Shown here: positions 15,573-26,427 of the stretch, one piece after another
How positions within the stretch are numbered: the first letter of the stretch is position 1
How the letters are laid out: each line of letters starts with the position of its first letter
Origin: Deltaproteobacteria bacterium
GTDB taxonomy: Bacteria > Desulfobacterota > Dissulfuribacteria > Dissulfuribacterales > UBA3076
NCBI GenBank assembly: GCA_011042225.1
Contig: DQXT01000070.1
Coordinates: 1-38,545, forward strand
DNA length: 38,545 nucleotides
Direction: 5' to 3'
The notes under the pieces: model-generated
The model's input: only the letters and a program-made list of their open reading frames with translations
What the model was told of the DNA's origin: nothing
Databases searched by the model: none
Position numbers and translations under genes: made by a program

Positions 15573-16391
15573 ATGAAAATTATTTGTATATTTACTATAT
15601 GCATGTCATTTATCATTCAAACAGTCCATGTTCAGGCAGACCAGATCTTGCCGTCTCATATACTTCAGATTGAATCCGACTCAGCATCACAAAAATTCTA
15701 TACCGAAATCTTCGAAGAGAAGGACAACAAAAAATTCAAGGAGGATTGGGAAAAAGATCTCTTTTTTGAAGAAGAAATCGAGCATATCGCCGATCCGATA
15801 GAACCCTTTAACCGTGCAATATTTCAGATAAACGACAAATTATATTATTATCTTCTCAAACCTGTCTCCAAAGTCTTTTCATTTGTTATTCCCAAGGATC
15901 TGAGACTGGCCCTTGGGCGCGCTATAAATAACAGCAAGACGCCGATTAGCTGCGCCAACTGTCTGTTGCAGGGGCGCTTCAAGGATGGAGAAACCGAATT
16001 TGCCCGCCTTATTATAAATACTACACTCGGATTAGGCGGTCTATTCGATCCTGCAAGAGACTGGTGGGACATAAGAGCAAAAAAAGCTGATTTTGGCCAA
16101 ACCATGGGACATTATGGCCTAACCCATGGATTTTATATGGTCCTCCCGTTGCTTGGCCCATCCAGCGCAAGAGATGGAATTGGGACCTTTGCCGGGTATT
16201 TTACATTGCCTCAGAATTATTTCATGAACTTTCAACACAAACTCATTGTATTTTCGGTAGATATTGTCAATCATGTATCTATCAATCCAGAAGAATATGA
16301 TAATCTCAAGAGAGATGCCTTTGACCCATATATCTTTTTCAGGGATGCCTATATTCAGCACCGGGCTGAATTAATAAGGGAAAGTAGATAG
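15573..16391 (+). CDS. mlaA: MlaA/VacJ family lipid-transport protein
   Basis: The protein has 272 residues. A signal peptide spans about residues 1-22 (ICIFTICMSFIIQTVHVQAD). An unusual acidic linker (about 35-72) follows, then the MlaA domain: IADPIEPFNRAIFQINDKLYYYLLKPVSK, a TTLGLGGLFDPA core, and the C-terminal DPYIFFRDAYIQHRAE. MlaA proteins form a ring in the inner leaflet of the outer membrane and move phospholipid. The usual lipobox is missing: C5 and C10 lie inside the signal core and no Cys follows the likely cleavage site, so it is probably not lipidated. C127 and C130 form a CxxC in ISCANCLLQG. No mlaFEDB genes are near; it heads a hopanoid gene run, 39 bases before hpnA. Confidence 0.92.
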   Translation: MKIICIFTICMSFIIQTVHVQADQILPSHILQIESDSASQKFYTEIFEEKDNKKFKEDWEKDLFFEEEIEHIADPIEPFNRAIFQINDKLYYYLLKPVSKVFSFVIPKDLRLALGRAINNSKTPISCANCLLQGRFKDGETEFARLIINTTLGLGGLFDPARDWWDIRAKKADFGQTMGHYGLTHGFYMVLPLLGPSSARDGIGTFAGYFTLPQNYFMNFQHKLIVFSVDIVNHVSINPEEYDNLKRDAFDPYIFFRDAYIQHRAELIRESR

Positions 16392-16430
16392 TTACAATTG
16401 AAATATAATTTCAGAAACAAAAAGGATTCG

Positions 16431-17426
16431 ATGAATCTTGTAATCGGGGGAAGCGGTTTCATAGGCAGTCACCTCGTCAGGGAACTAGTAAAACAGGGAG
16501 AAAGGGTAAGGGTATATGACCTGAATCCGTTTCCTGAAGACGAAACGTATCAAACCGTTGAAGTAGTCCGAGGAGACATCTTGAACCTTAGCCAGCTATC
16601 TCCCGCCATGGACGGTTGCAGTACGGTCTATCATCTGGGCGGCACTCCCCAGCTATGGAGCAGAGACCCAAAATTTTTTGACCGTACAAATCACGAAGGA
16701 ACCATCAATGTACTCAATACGGCCAGGCGATCAGGAATAAAACGGCTTATCTTTACCAGTACAGAGTCCATTCTTGCCACACCTTCCGGAAAGGAACCTA
16801 TCACGGAAGACATTAAGCCGCGCATTGAAGACATGGTTGGCCCGTATTGCCGCTCCAAATTGCTGGCTGAGCAGGCCGTTTTCAGGGCTGCAAAGGAAGG
16901 TCTTCCGGCAGTTGCCGTATGCCCTACCCTGCCCATAGGACCCGGGGACAGAAATCTAACTCCTCCAGGACAAATGATATCGGATTTCCTCCAGAGAAAA
17001 ATTCCAGGTTACCTCGATTGTACACTCAATTTCATCGATGTTCGTGACGTGGCTACAGGACACCGCCTTGCTGCAGAATACGGCCGGCCGGGACGCAGAT
17101 ATATACTGGCCGCTCATAATATGACCCTCTACGAATTTTTCCAACATCTGAGCAGGATAAGTGGGGTACCCTGCCCCAAAATTAAAATCCCCTATCTTGT
17201 AGCGTTGGCCTGGAGCTATATGGAACATTATATAGGTATTGTGACGGGCAAGAGACCGAGAAGTTCAATTACCGGGGTTAAGCTATGCAAGCGTTCCCTG
17301 GAATTTAACAGCATTTGGACGTGGAAGACGTTGGGGCACCGGCCACGCCCCCTGGATGGTACTATCAGGGATGCCGTAAACTGGCACAAAAAATTTCTGG
17401 AATCAAAAAAAACGGCTATGGCTTGA
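16431..17426 (+). CDS. hpnA: Hopanoid-associated NAD-dependent sugar epimerase HpnA
   Basis: This extended short-chain dehydrogenase has 331 residues. The N-terminal Rossmann motif is GGSGFIGSHLV, the active-site YxxxK is in GPYCRSKLLAEQ with the preceding Ser/Thr in FTSTES, and NFIDVRDVATGH is typical of HpnA. The family is found with hopanoid genes; its exact substrate is not settled, though a sugar or side-chain role is assumed. I chose the ATG at 16431 because AAAGGA lies four bases upstream; a TTG at 16398 would add 11 residues but has no site. The stop overlaps the convergent sulfotransferase by 11 bases. It follows mlaA closely on the same strand. Confidence 0.88.
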   Translation: MNLVIGGSGFIGSHLVRELVKQGERVRVYDLNPFPEDETYQTVEVVRGDILNLSQLSPAMDGCSTVYHLGGTPQLWSRDPKFFDRTNHEGTINVLNTARRSGIKRLIFTSTESILATPSGKEPITEDIKPRIEDMVGPYCRSKLLAEQAVFRAAKEGLPAVAVCPTLPIGPGDRNLTPPGQMISDFLQRKIPGYLDCTLNFIDVRDVATGHRLAAEYGRPGRRYILAAHNMTLYEFFQHLSRISGVPCPKIKIPYLVALAWSYMEHYIGIVTGKRPRSSITGVKLCKRSLEFNSIWTWKTLGHRPRPLDGTIRDAVNWHKKFLESKKTAMA

Positions 17427-18543
17427 AACCATAGGCCTCAAATATAGTTCCGAGATCTCGGTATATGGTATCCTTATTAAGGCCGAAAGACTCAAGTGAA
17501 TAATGGTGTCTGCTCTTGTATTGTCTGGCCTTCAGAGTCTCTTTTTCAAGGGCCACCTCGTATCCACGGCTTAATTCCATACCAAATGCCCGGTAGATCC
17601 CGCATATTGCACTGCGGGGATCAGAAATCATATCCTCGTAGCGTACTTCTAAAAATTGATCTTCTGGAAGATTTTTTTTAAATTCATACAGATATAAATA
17701 ATATCTGCAGGTCAAATCAGCCAGTTCCCGTTTGGCCCGGGCGTCCTTTCCGGCATGAGGATCCAGCGCCTTCCATGCCGCATCAAACATACTGACCAGA
17801 GACGGTATGGGTTCGTAGGGATTCCTGACTAAATGCACAATACGAATGTCAGGCAGCAGTTCGTAAATGGAATGTAGGCGTCCGGCAATAAGAGCGACCT
17901 TTTGGAGAAGTATTTTGTCCGGTCCTGTTGCATACATATGCCTCTGCAGACAGTCCCTGTAGTAAAACATTAGTTTTTGCCGCTCTTTGTAAGGCATAAG
18001 ATCGACAAAGGTTGCCTCCTCCAGATCTTTTAAATATGGAAACAAAAGACCAAGCAAGGGACTGAGCATGGCATAAACAAAAAACATCTCATCAGACTCA
18101 GCCTTGTTAGGGCCGGTTTGGTGAATCGTTTCCCAACCTTTGAACCCCTTCTTGCTGATCCCGTTCAGTAATTTTGCTGCAGGATTGCCGAATATCCGGT
18201 CGATTTTACCTGCTGTTTCAAAAAATTTATAACAAATCACAGAAGGAAAAATCGTATGATAGAGCTTCAGATAAGAAAACTGCCGGTCCAATGCCATCAA
18301 ACGATGAGTGAATGTGGTTCCGCTGCGTGGATTTCCAATGATGTAAACCGGTGTTTTCAGGGCCTGTTTTCGAAAACCAGGGAAAAATATGTGATCAAGA
18401 AGACGCATAGAGCAAACAAATGTACGCAGGCACAGAAATGGAACAAGAAAAACGAACGTAAGACACGCATGTCGCAGTGAGAAGTGTTGTCGTGAGAATG
18501 AGAGACGTAATATCTTAAACAAAGTAGGGTAATGAAAATACAT
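17416..18543 (-). CDS. PAPS-dependent sulfotransferase family protein
   Basis: This 375-residue protein has both cofactor motifs of sulfotransferases (Sulfotransferase_3 type). The 5'-phosphosulfate loop is IGNPRSGTTFTHRLM at about residues 69-83 and the 3'-phosphate site is HLVRNPYEPIPSLV at 237-250, with the family Arg and Ser. QFLEVRYEDMISDP and the C-terminal helix with YRDLGTIFEAYGF also fit. A hydrophobic stretch at about 26-46 could anchor it in the membrane. It transfers sulfate from PAPS to a hydroxyl group in characterised relatives. It is encoded alone on the minus strand between hpnA and hpnL, with its own candidate promoter. A lipid acceptor such as a hopanoid or its sugar head group is an inference from position; no PAPS-making genes are in the window. 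Confidence 0.88.
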   Translation of the reverse strand: MYFHYPTLFKILRLSFSRQHFSLRHACLTFVFLVPFLCLRTFVCSMRLLDHIFFPGFRKQALKTPVYIIGNPRSGTTFTHRLMALDRQFSYLKLYHTIFPSVICYKFFETAGKIDRIFGNPAAKLLNGISKKGFKGWETIHQTGPNKAESDEMFFVYAMLSPLLGLLFPYLKDLEEATFVDLMPYKERQKLMFYYRDCLQRHMYATGPDKILLQKVALIAGRLHSIYELLPDIRIVHLVRNPYEPIPSLVSMFDAAWKALDPHAGKDARAKRELADLTCRYYLYLYEFKKNLPEDQFLEVRYEDMISDPRSAICGIYRAFGMELSRGYEVALEKETLKARQYKSRHHYSLESFGLNKDTIYRDLGTIFEAYGFKP

Positions 18544-18628
18544 ATTAGTAAATTGTAGAATCCATGAAAAGTGCCCAAAGGCAAGGGCAGGTAAGATAGA
18601 GTCTCTATATTGTATTCAAATTTTGTTA

Positions 18629-18657
18629 AATATGGCTAATGGCTGTCAAAATGTCAA
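18629..18657 (-). promoter_or_regulatory. Candidate promoter of the sulfotransferase gene
   Basis: Minus-strand TTGACA (18657-18652) is followed after 17 bases by CATATT (18634-18629), four of six matches to the -10 box. It lies about 90 bases upstream of the sulfotransferase ATG. A second TTGACA overlaps the spacer but has no matching -10. If functional, the sulfotransferase is controlled apart from the flanking plus-strand hpn genes. Confidence 0.45.
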
Positions 18658-18742
18658 GGATTGATGGTGAAACATTTCCACACAACGGTTATAAAAAGGA
18701 TAAATTTTTTATACTTTCAGCAAACGGATCGAAATTTTAAGG

Positions 18743-19732
18743 ATGTCCAAGAGTCGTTTAATCTCCCTGTTTTTTTCTTTCATGGGTTTTACCCTTTTCA
18801 TATGGTTATTCATCCGTGAAGATCTCACAGGTATCTTCGCCATACTATCCATTGTCAAGTGGAAGTTCTTCTGGATAGCCAGCTACCGTATCATACCCAT
18901 CACAATAGATGCATTCGGCTGGTTGAAGCTTTTTGAAAAGGATATAATCCCGCGATTCTCTAATCTCGTTTCAGCCAGATGGATATGCGAGGCATTCAAC
19001 ACACTGTTGCCCGTAGCACAGATAGGCGGGCATTTCCTGCGTGCTAAACTGATAGGAAAAAACATCGTGGACAAAGCCAAAGCAGGAGCTACTGTGGTTG
19101 TCGATTTTACAATCGGGCTTGTCACCCAAATCCTGTTTACAATAGGTGGTCTGATTCTTCTGATACAGGAATCACAGGAGGAAGACATATATTCATGGAT
19201 TATTATAGGAATTATTGCAGGATTAGTAGCGGTTTCAGGTTTCATCTTAGCCCAGAGGACAGGCCTATTCTCCATTGGTGCAAAGGGCGTTAATCTGCTC
19301 TTAAGAAGCCGAAAAATAATGGGCCTCATAGAAAGTTCCCGCAACCTGGATCAACAAATTTCAGACTCCTATAGCCGAAAAGACAGACTCGTTTCCTGCG
19401 GATTATGGCGACTTGCGGGATGGATCGCTAAATCAGGTGAAATCTGGCTTTTTTTATATTTCGCGGGTTCTCCTGTCACTATACAAGAGGCCATGATTCT
19501 GGAAAGTCTGAGCACGGCATTCCGGAGCGTCGCCTTTGCCATCCCTGGCGGCCTTGGTGTTCAAGACGGTGGAATACTTCTTATAGGTATTATGATAGGC
19601 CTCAGTCCTGAAAAAGCCCTTGCATTGGCGCTTGTAAAACGTTTCCGTGAAATTGTCGTCGGAGTCCCTGGATTGATCTACTGGTTTATCGTCGATGGAC
19701 ATCAAGCAACTCCTCAACTTACCGGCAAGTAA
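18743..19732 (+). CDS. hpnL: HpnL-like integral membrane protein (UPF0104/LPG-synthase TM family)
   Basis: This 329-residue protein has about eight hydrophobic helices and the family stretches FNTLLPVAQIGGHFLRAKLI, AGATVVVDFTIGLVTQ and AFAIPGGLGVQDGGILLIG. These occur in the lysylphosphatidylglycerol-synthase membrane-domain/UPF0104 family that includes HpnL, a hopanoid-associated protein of undefined activity. Position between hpnA/sulfotransferase and hpnN supports HpnL. The ATG at 18743 has AAGG directly in front, which is too close for a normal site, so translation initiation may be weak or the start may differ. It is followed nine bases later by hpnN. Confidence 0.82.
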   Translation: MSKSRLISLFFSFMGFTLFIWLFIREDLTGIFAILSIVKWKFFWIASYRIIPITIDAFGWLKLFEKDIIPRFSNLVSARWICEAFNTLLPVAQIGGHFLRAKLIGKNIVDKAKAGATVVVDFTIGLVTQILFTIGGLILLIQESQEEDIYSWIIIGIIAGLVAVSGFILAQRTGLFSIGAKGVNLLLRSRKIMGLIESSRNLDQQISDSYSRKDRLVSCGLWRLAGWIAKSGEIWLFLYFAGSPVTIQEAMILESLSTAFRSVAFAIPGGLGVQDGGILLIGIMIGLSPEKALALALVKRFREIVVGVPGLIYWFIVDGHQATPQLTGK

Positions 19733-19741
19733 AATTAGTAT

Positions 19742-22396
19742 ATGTTCAAATACTTGAGAAGTTATGGATTTTGTCTGCCGTCCTGGTGGATACCTTGGGT
19801 GCTGAAACATTCATTTATAGTGTTGACAGCGGCAATATGTCTGACCTGTGTTCTAACGTCTTTCATGATAGGTCATTTCAAGATAAATGCCGACCTCACG
19901 GAAATGATCTCAAATGATTTGCACTTCCGTAAGGTGGCAAAAATCTTCCACAATGCCTTTCCTGCATTACACAACACCATCGTAGTCGTGATAGAAGCCG
20001 ATACGCCGGAACAGGCGGCACAGGCACGGGACCTTCTGGCCCTGAATCTGCGTAGCGACAGAAACATTTTCAAATCCGTTTATACTCCAGGGGGAGGACC
20101 TTTTTTCCATAAAAACGGACTGATGTATATGAGCCCTGAAAAGATCGAGGACCTGACAGACCGATTATCCGAAATTCAGCCTTTTATCGCCATTTTATCA
20201 CAGGATTTCTCTCTGCAGGGCCTCTTATCATTAATAGAAAAGTCAGTTGTTAAACATGATGAACTCATCCAGGACCACCAAGACCTGATATCTTTTTTTG
20301 ACCGCTTAAGCAGCACCTTCGAGAAGGTTGTGCATGGAACGAATCATCGCATGTCTTGGCAAGAACTCATGTTTGAACAGGAAACAAACACCCCATCAGG
20401 TTATCAATTCATTATTATACAGCCTTTTCTGGATTACCGTGCGACTCAACCTGCCCAAAAGGCCTTAAAAAGAATTCGAGGCATTGCCGATGAGCTTCAT
20501 ATTAACAAAGAAAACGGCATAAAAATCAACATAACCGGAAGACTTGCCATCAATCATGATGACTTGCTCAGTGTTCGGAGAGATATTGGAATAGCGGGCA
20601 TAGTTTCCATTATTTTGGTCGGCATCATCCTATATGTAGGACTCGGTTCAGCCCGCCTTGTGTTTGTCAGCCTTTTTACTTTATTCACGGGCCTTATCTG
20701 GACATTAGGTTTTGCCCTCCTCTTTATCGGAAGTCTCAATTTGATGTCCATTACCTTTATAGTCCTTTTTATAGGCCTCGGAATTGATTACAGCATTCAG
20801 ATCTGTTTACACTATAAAGAACTGCGATCTTCAGGACTGACAAATCCTGAGGCCATCTTAAAAGGGGTCCGGAGCGTAAGTAATACCCTCATACTATGTT
20901 CAATAACTACGGCCATCGGATTTTACGCCTATGTACCTACGGCATATGTTGGGGCGTCGGAATTGGGGCTCATCGCCGGAACCGGAATGTTTCTTAACCT
21001 GCTGGCGAACATCACCGTATTGCCCGCCCTGATGAATCTTATACCCCCGCAAAAAAGTAACTATCTGGCCCTTTCCTTAGGCAGACATATTTCAAAACTC
21101 CTTGATGCTTATGCCGTGCCGATTGTTGTGGGGGCAATTGTTTCCGGAATGGCCGCTGCTACGATCATGCACAAAGTATCTTTTGACGCAAATCCACTTA
21201 ATCTTTCGGATCCGACAACGGATTCAGTCGTCACCGCACGCGGTCTTCTTGGTACTGACAGAGGTAGTCTCTGGACAATATCAATTTTGGTATCTGACAG
21301 ACAGGAAGCCCGGAATATCGCAAAACGGCTTAGAAAGTTGAACGAAGTTGAAACGGTGATTACTATTTATGACCTCGTTCCGGAAAACCAGATCGAAAAA
21401 CTGGACCTTATTAACGATATGGCTCTCATCCTGCCCCCTGCACCGGAATTAAAGCGAGGCGCTTCATATACCCCTGAGCAAAACAAGAAGGCCCTGGAAA
21501 GTTTATACCATGTCCTAGTGGAGACGATTAACTCAAATGTTACAGACGACAAAAGTTACATTTCAGCAATTACTCGTCTTTTGGAAAATATTCAAGAATT
21601 CAGCAGACTCCTGGCAGATACCGGGAAAGAAAGAGAGCTGTTTAAGGCCCTTGAAACCAGTCTCTTGTCAAACCTTGAAATCCTTCTTGAAAATTTTAAT
21701 GACTTAATGCAGGCAGAAAAAGTTGAACTTGCAGACTTGCCTGAAGATCTAGCCCGTCGTTATGTCTCTGATGATGGCCTTTACAGGGTCCAGGTATTCC
21801 CACGAAATGACATAACCGATAGACAAAATCTGAAAAAATTTGTAACAGCGGTGCGGACAATAGCACCTGATGCCACCGATAAACCCGTCACCATCCTGGA
21901 GTCCGGCAAAACAATCTCCTCTGCATTTAAAACCGCAACTCTATTAGCCTTTGTGCTGATTACATTATTCTTGAGGATCGTATATAAAAGGTGGGTTGAG
22001 GTGTTACTTGTTATGTTTCCTGTCTTACTGGGGCTGCTATATACAATGGCCGCGACGGTGTTGCTTAATATTCCCTTCAACTTCGCCAATATTATTGTCA
22101 TTCCACTCTTACTGGGAATCGGATTGGATTTCAGTATTCATATCATGAACAGGACCAAAGAAAATCTTGGACCAAACACCGATGTCCTGGAGACCAGTAC
22201 GTCCCGCGCCGTCTTATTCAGTGCCCTTACAACCATTATCAGCTTCGGAATACTATCTTTTATGCATCACGCCGGGACCGCCAGCATGGGTAAGCTGCTT
22301 ACCATCTGCATCAGCTTCATGATCATATCTACCCTTCTGGTACTTCCTGCACTTTTGAAAATATATAAACCCTACAAACAACAGGACCCTTCATAG
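19742..22396 (+). CDS. hpnN: Hopanoid-associated RND transporter HpnN (MMPL family)
   Basis: This 884-residue inner-membrane protein has the duplicated RND/MMPL plan. The first helix is at about residues 20-45, followed by a periplasmic domain with FRKVAKIFHNAFPALHNTIVVVIEA and a first helix bundle with GLGIDYSIQICLHY. The second half contains a long periplasmic part and a bundle with LLGIGLDFSIHIMNR. The Asp in both bundle motifs is typical of proton-coupled RND pumps. HpnN is known in alphaproteobacteria to move hopanoids from the inner to the outer membrane. It follows hpnL by nine bases. The hpnM gene converges on its 3' end. No ribosome site stands out before the ATG, which fits translational coupling to hpnL. 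Confidence 0.93.
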   Translation: MFKYLRSYGFCLPSWWIPWVLKHSFIVLTAAICLTCVLTSFMIGHFKINADLTEMISNDLHFRKVAKIFHNAFPALHNTIVVVIEADTPEQAAQARDLLALNLRSDRNIFKSVYTPGGGPFFHKNGLMYMSPEKIEDLTDRLSEIQPFIAILSQDFSLQGLLSLIEKSVVKHDELIQDHQDLISFFDRLSSTFEKVVHGTNHRMSWQELMFEQETNTPSGYQFIIIQPFLDYRATQPAQKALKRIRGIADELHINKENGIKINITGRLAINHDDLLSVRRDIGIAGIVSIILVGIILYVGLGSARLVFVSLFTLFTGLIWTLGFALLFIGSLNLMSITFIVLFIGLGIDYSIQICLHYKELRSSGLTNPEAILKGVRSVSNTLILCSITTAIGFYAYVPTAYVGASELGLIAGTGMFLNLLANITVLPALMNLIPPQKSNYLALSLGRHISKLLDAYAVPIVVGAIVSGMAAATIMHKVSFDANPLNLSDPTTDSVVTARGLLGTDRGSLWTISILVSDRQEARNIAKRLRKLNEVETVITIYDLVPENQIEKLDLINDMALILPPAPELKRGASYTPEQNKKALESLYHVLVETINSNVTDDKSYISAITRLLENIQEFSRLLADTGKERELFKALETSLLSNLEILLENFNDLMQAEKVELADLPEDLARRYVSDDGLYRVQVFPRNDITDRQNLKKFVTAVRTIAPDATDKPVTILESGKTISSAFKTATLLAFVLITLFLRIVYKRWVEVLLVMFPVLLGLLYTMAATVLLNIPFNFANIIVIPLLLGIGLDFSIHIMNRTKENLGPNTDVLETSTSRAVLFSALTTIISFGILSFMHHAGTASMGKLLTICISFMIISTLLVLPALLKIYKPYKQQDPS

Positions 22397-22405
22397 GGCT
22401 TCCCC

Positions 22406-23026
22406 TCAGTCTTTCTCAATTGAGGAAAGCTCTCTCACTTTTTCCTTTAAGCCAGCATTTAATGCATCGAATCCCTCGTCTTTAAGCACTTGCTTGAATT
22501 GTGCGCGATTCATGGCCAACTGGCTGACACCGGAAACTTGAATATCAACAACACGCCAGCTTCCTTTATTTTTTAACAGAAGATACCTGAATTCTATTAT
22601 TTCCTTATTCGCTTTTATTAGGTTACTCTTAACGCCCATGACCTGTGGTCTGAATTCGGATTCTGAGACCGGTTCGAAACCTTGTCCCTTGTAATGGCTA
22701 AAACGTTGGGCATACTTGGCTATGGTCCAGACAGTATAATTATTTAAGAGCATTTTTCGCTGGTTTTCGTCCATATCCTTCCAGTATTTACCGGTAACTT
22801 TTTTGATTATATATGGGAAATCAAAGCAGCTCTTTATGACAGGCTCCAAAAGCCTGTAGCGCCCTGGAAAGCCAAGCTCATCTCCATTTTTCATGGATTC
22901 AACAAGAGCAGCATTTAATTTTTCAATTACATCGGCAGCTTTGGACTGGAGAGGCTGTCCCAATAGAGGCGATGCCGATACAATCATCAAAATGTAATAA
23001 ATGGTGATCCGTTCAAGGTTTTTCAT
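22406..23026 (-). CDS. hpnM: MlaC/HpnM family periplasmic lipid-binding protein
   Basis: The protein has about 206 residues. A signal peptide (MKNLERITIYYILMIVSASPLLGQ) is followed by a Ttg2/MlaC domain: LNAALVESMKNGDELGFPGRYRLLEPVI, CFDFPYIIKKVTGKYWKDM, a YAQRFSHYKGQGFEPVSE stretch and WRVVDIQVSGVSQLAMNRAQF at the end. MlaC relatives carry lipids across the periplasm; HpnM is the hopanoid-associated form. I chose the ATG at 23026 because it gives a proper signal peptide; the frame is open up to 23158, but that extra 44 residues are unconserved in look. The gene converges on hpnN with nine bases between. It lies on the opposite strand to hpnN, so its own promoter is needed. Confidence 0.9.
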   Translation of the reverse strand: MKNLERITIYYILMIVSASPLLGQPLQSKAADVIEKLNAALVESMKNGDELGFPGRYRLLEPVIKSCFDFPYIIKKVTGKYWKDMDENQRKMLLNNYTVWTIAKYAQRFSHYKGQGFEPVSESEFRPQVMGVKSNLIKANKEIIEFRYLLLKNKGSWRVVDIQVSGVSQLAMNRAQFKQVLKDEGFDALNAGLKEKVRELSSIEKD

Positions 23027-23406
23027 TTTTTGATTGCTCTTTGGTGATCTCAAAAAGTTTGGGATTATCATATACAGAATTGGCTTTACCTTAATATTGG
23101 CCATCATAACAGTTCTGGAAATCCGCCACCAGCCATTCGCCAGATTTATATGCAACAAACTGCTTTAGATAACAGAACTTTCCCAAATCAGAGGAGGTCT
23201 TTTATTTGCCCTTTATTGAATATAAACACGGAACCGTTACAGAAAAACACGATTGCTTATTGTAACTTCTCAAAATCAACATGTTTCTTTCTCTTTCCCC
23301 GCTATTGAATTAATATCAAGGTATTATATTTTCAGAAATGAATAAGAAATTATGAGAAAAAAACACCCCATATCCCACATATCCAAATACTCATTTTTGT
23401 GCAGTG
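23027..23406. other. Divergent intergenic region hpnM / Ppx-like gene, 380 bases
   Basis: This AT-rich gap lies upstream of both hpnM (minus) and the Ppx-like gene (plus) and should hold their promoters. The first 130 bases keep the hpnM frame open but lack a conserved protein pattern. A short inverted repeat ACGG-AA-CCGT lies at about 23230. A TTGAAT at about 23305 with AT-rich bases downstream is the best, but weak, plus-strand promoter candidate. I see no RNA gene. Confidence 0.5.
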
Positions 23407-25828
<2,422 letters not shown>

Positions 25829-25845
25829 TATTTTTATATAATGCC

Positions 25846-26418
25846 CTAGATTTCCTGCCCTAGTGCCTTGTTCCGGTCCTGGACCGAGTGGAATTTCCTC
25901 CACTTCCACATAAACCGCCCTTTAAGGTCTCCAGGGACCATAGATCCCATTACTTGTGCCACCCGGCTCAAAGCTGGATAAAGACATGACTTCCTGAGCA
26001 GGGGATTATTCGATTCTAAAAAAATGGTTAACATAAACACAATAGCTCCTGCCAGAACCAGGCCTTTAGCAAGACCCACACCAGCCCCCAAAAGCCTGTC
26101 AACCCAACCCAAATTAAGGATTTTGAACATCCTTTGGACTATGATCCCTGAAATAAAAAAAATCAGATATACTACAAGAAATATTAATATAAATGAAACG
26201 AAAGAGCGCCACATCTCATCCTGTATCCATGCTGAAAGCTTGAATGATATGGATGGAAATCGGTGACTGGCCACCCAAAAACCAAATATTAACCCGAGAA
26301 GAGAGGCTAACGACCTGCTAAAACCCGTCCAAAGACTGCGGCCAATGAAAAAAACAAGCATTCCTCCAAGAAAAATGTCCAGCCAGTTAAAATGAAAAGA
26401 ATTAAAATGAAAATCCAT
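25846..26418 (-). CDS. cvpA: CvpA family membrane protein
   Basis: This 190-residue protein has four predicted membrane helices and the CvpA pattern: NWLDIFLGGMLVFFIGRSLWTGFSRSLASLLGLIFGFWVA, a second pair beginning FVSFILIFLVVYLIFF, and GWVDRLLGAGVGLAKGLVLAGAIVFML. CvpA proteins are linked to colicin V production and to envelope stress or bile tolerance in enterics; the molecular activity is not known. It lies nine bases downstream of the DUF374 acyltransferase stop-start junction on the same strand, so the two probably share a transcript. Confidence 0.88.
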   Translation of the reverse strand: MDFHFNSFHFNWLDIFLGGMLVFFIGRSLWTGFSRSLASLLGLIFGFWVASHRFPSISFKLSAWIQDEMWRSFVSFILIFLVVYLIFFISGIIVQRMFKILNLGWVDRLLGAGVGLAKGLVLAGAIVFMLTIFLESNNPLLRKSCLYPALSRVAQVMGSMVPGDLKGRFMWKWRKFHSVQDRNKALGQEI

Positions 26419-26427
26419 GATTCACCC

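Noticed and set aside
18883-19344. 153-codon minus-strand open frame opposite hpnL
   Set aside because: hpnL has conserved family stretches in the other strand; this frame has none.
22411-22429. CTTTC/GAAAG inverted repeat between hpnN and hpnM as a bidirectional terminator
   Set aside because: The repeat lies inside the last codons of hpnM, and neither side has a run of T long enough for a rho-independent terminator.
22660-22690. GGTTCGAAAC resembling a tRNA T-loop
   Set aside because: It falls inside the hpnM coding sequence, and no acceptor stem, D-arm or anticodon arm can be built around it.
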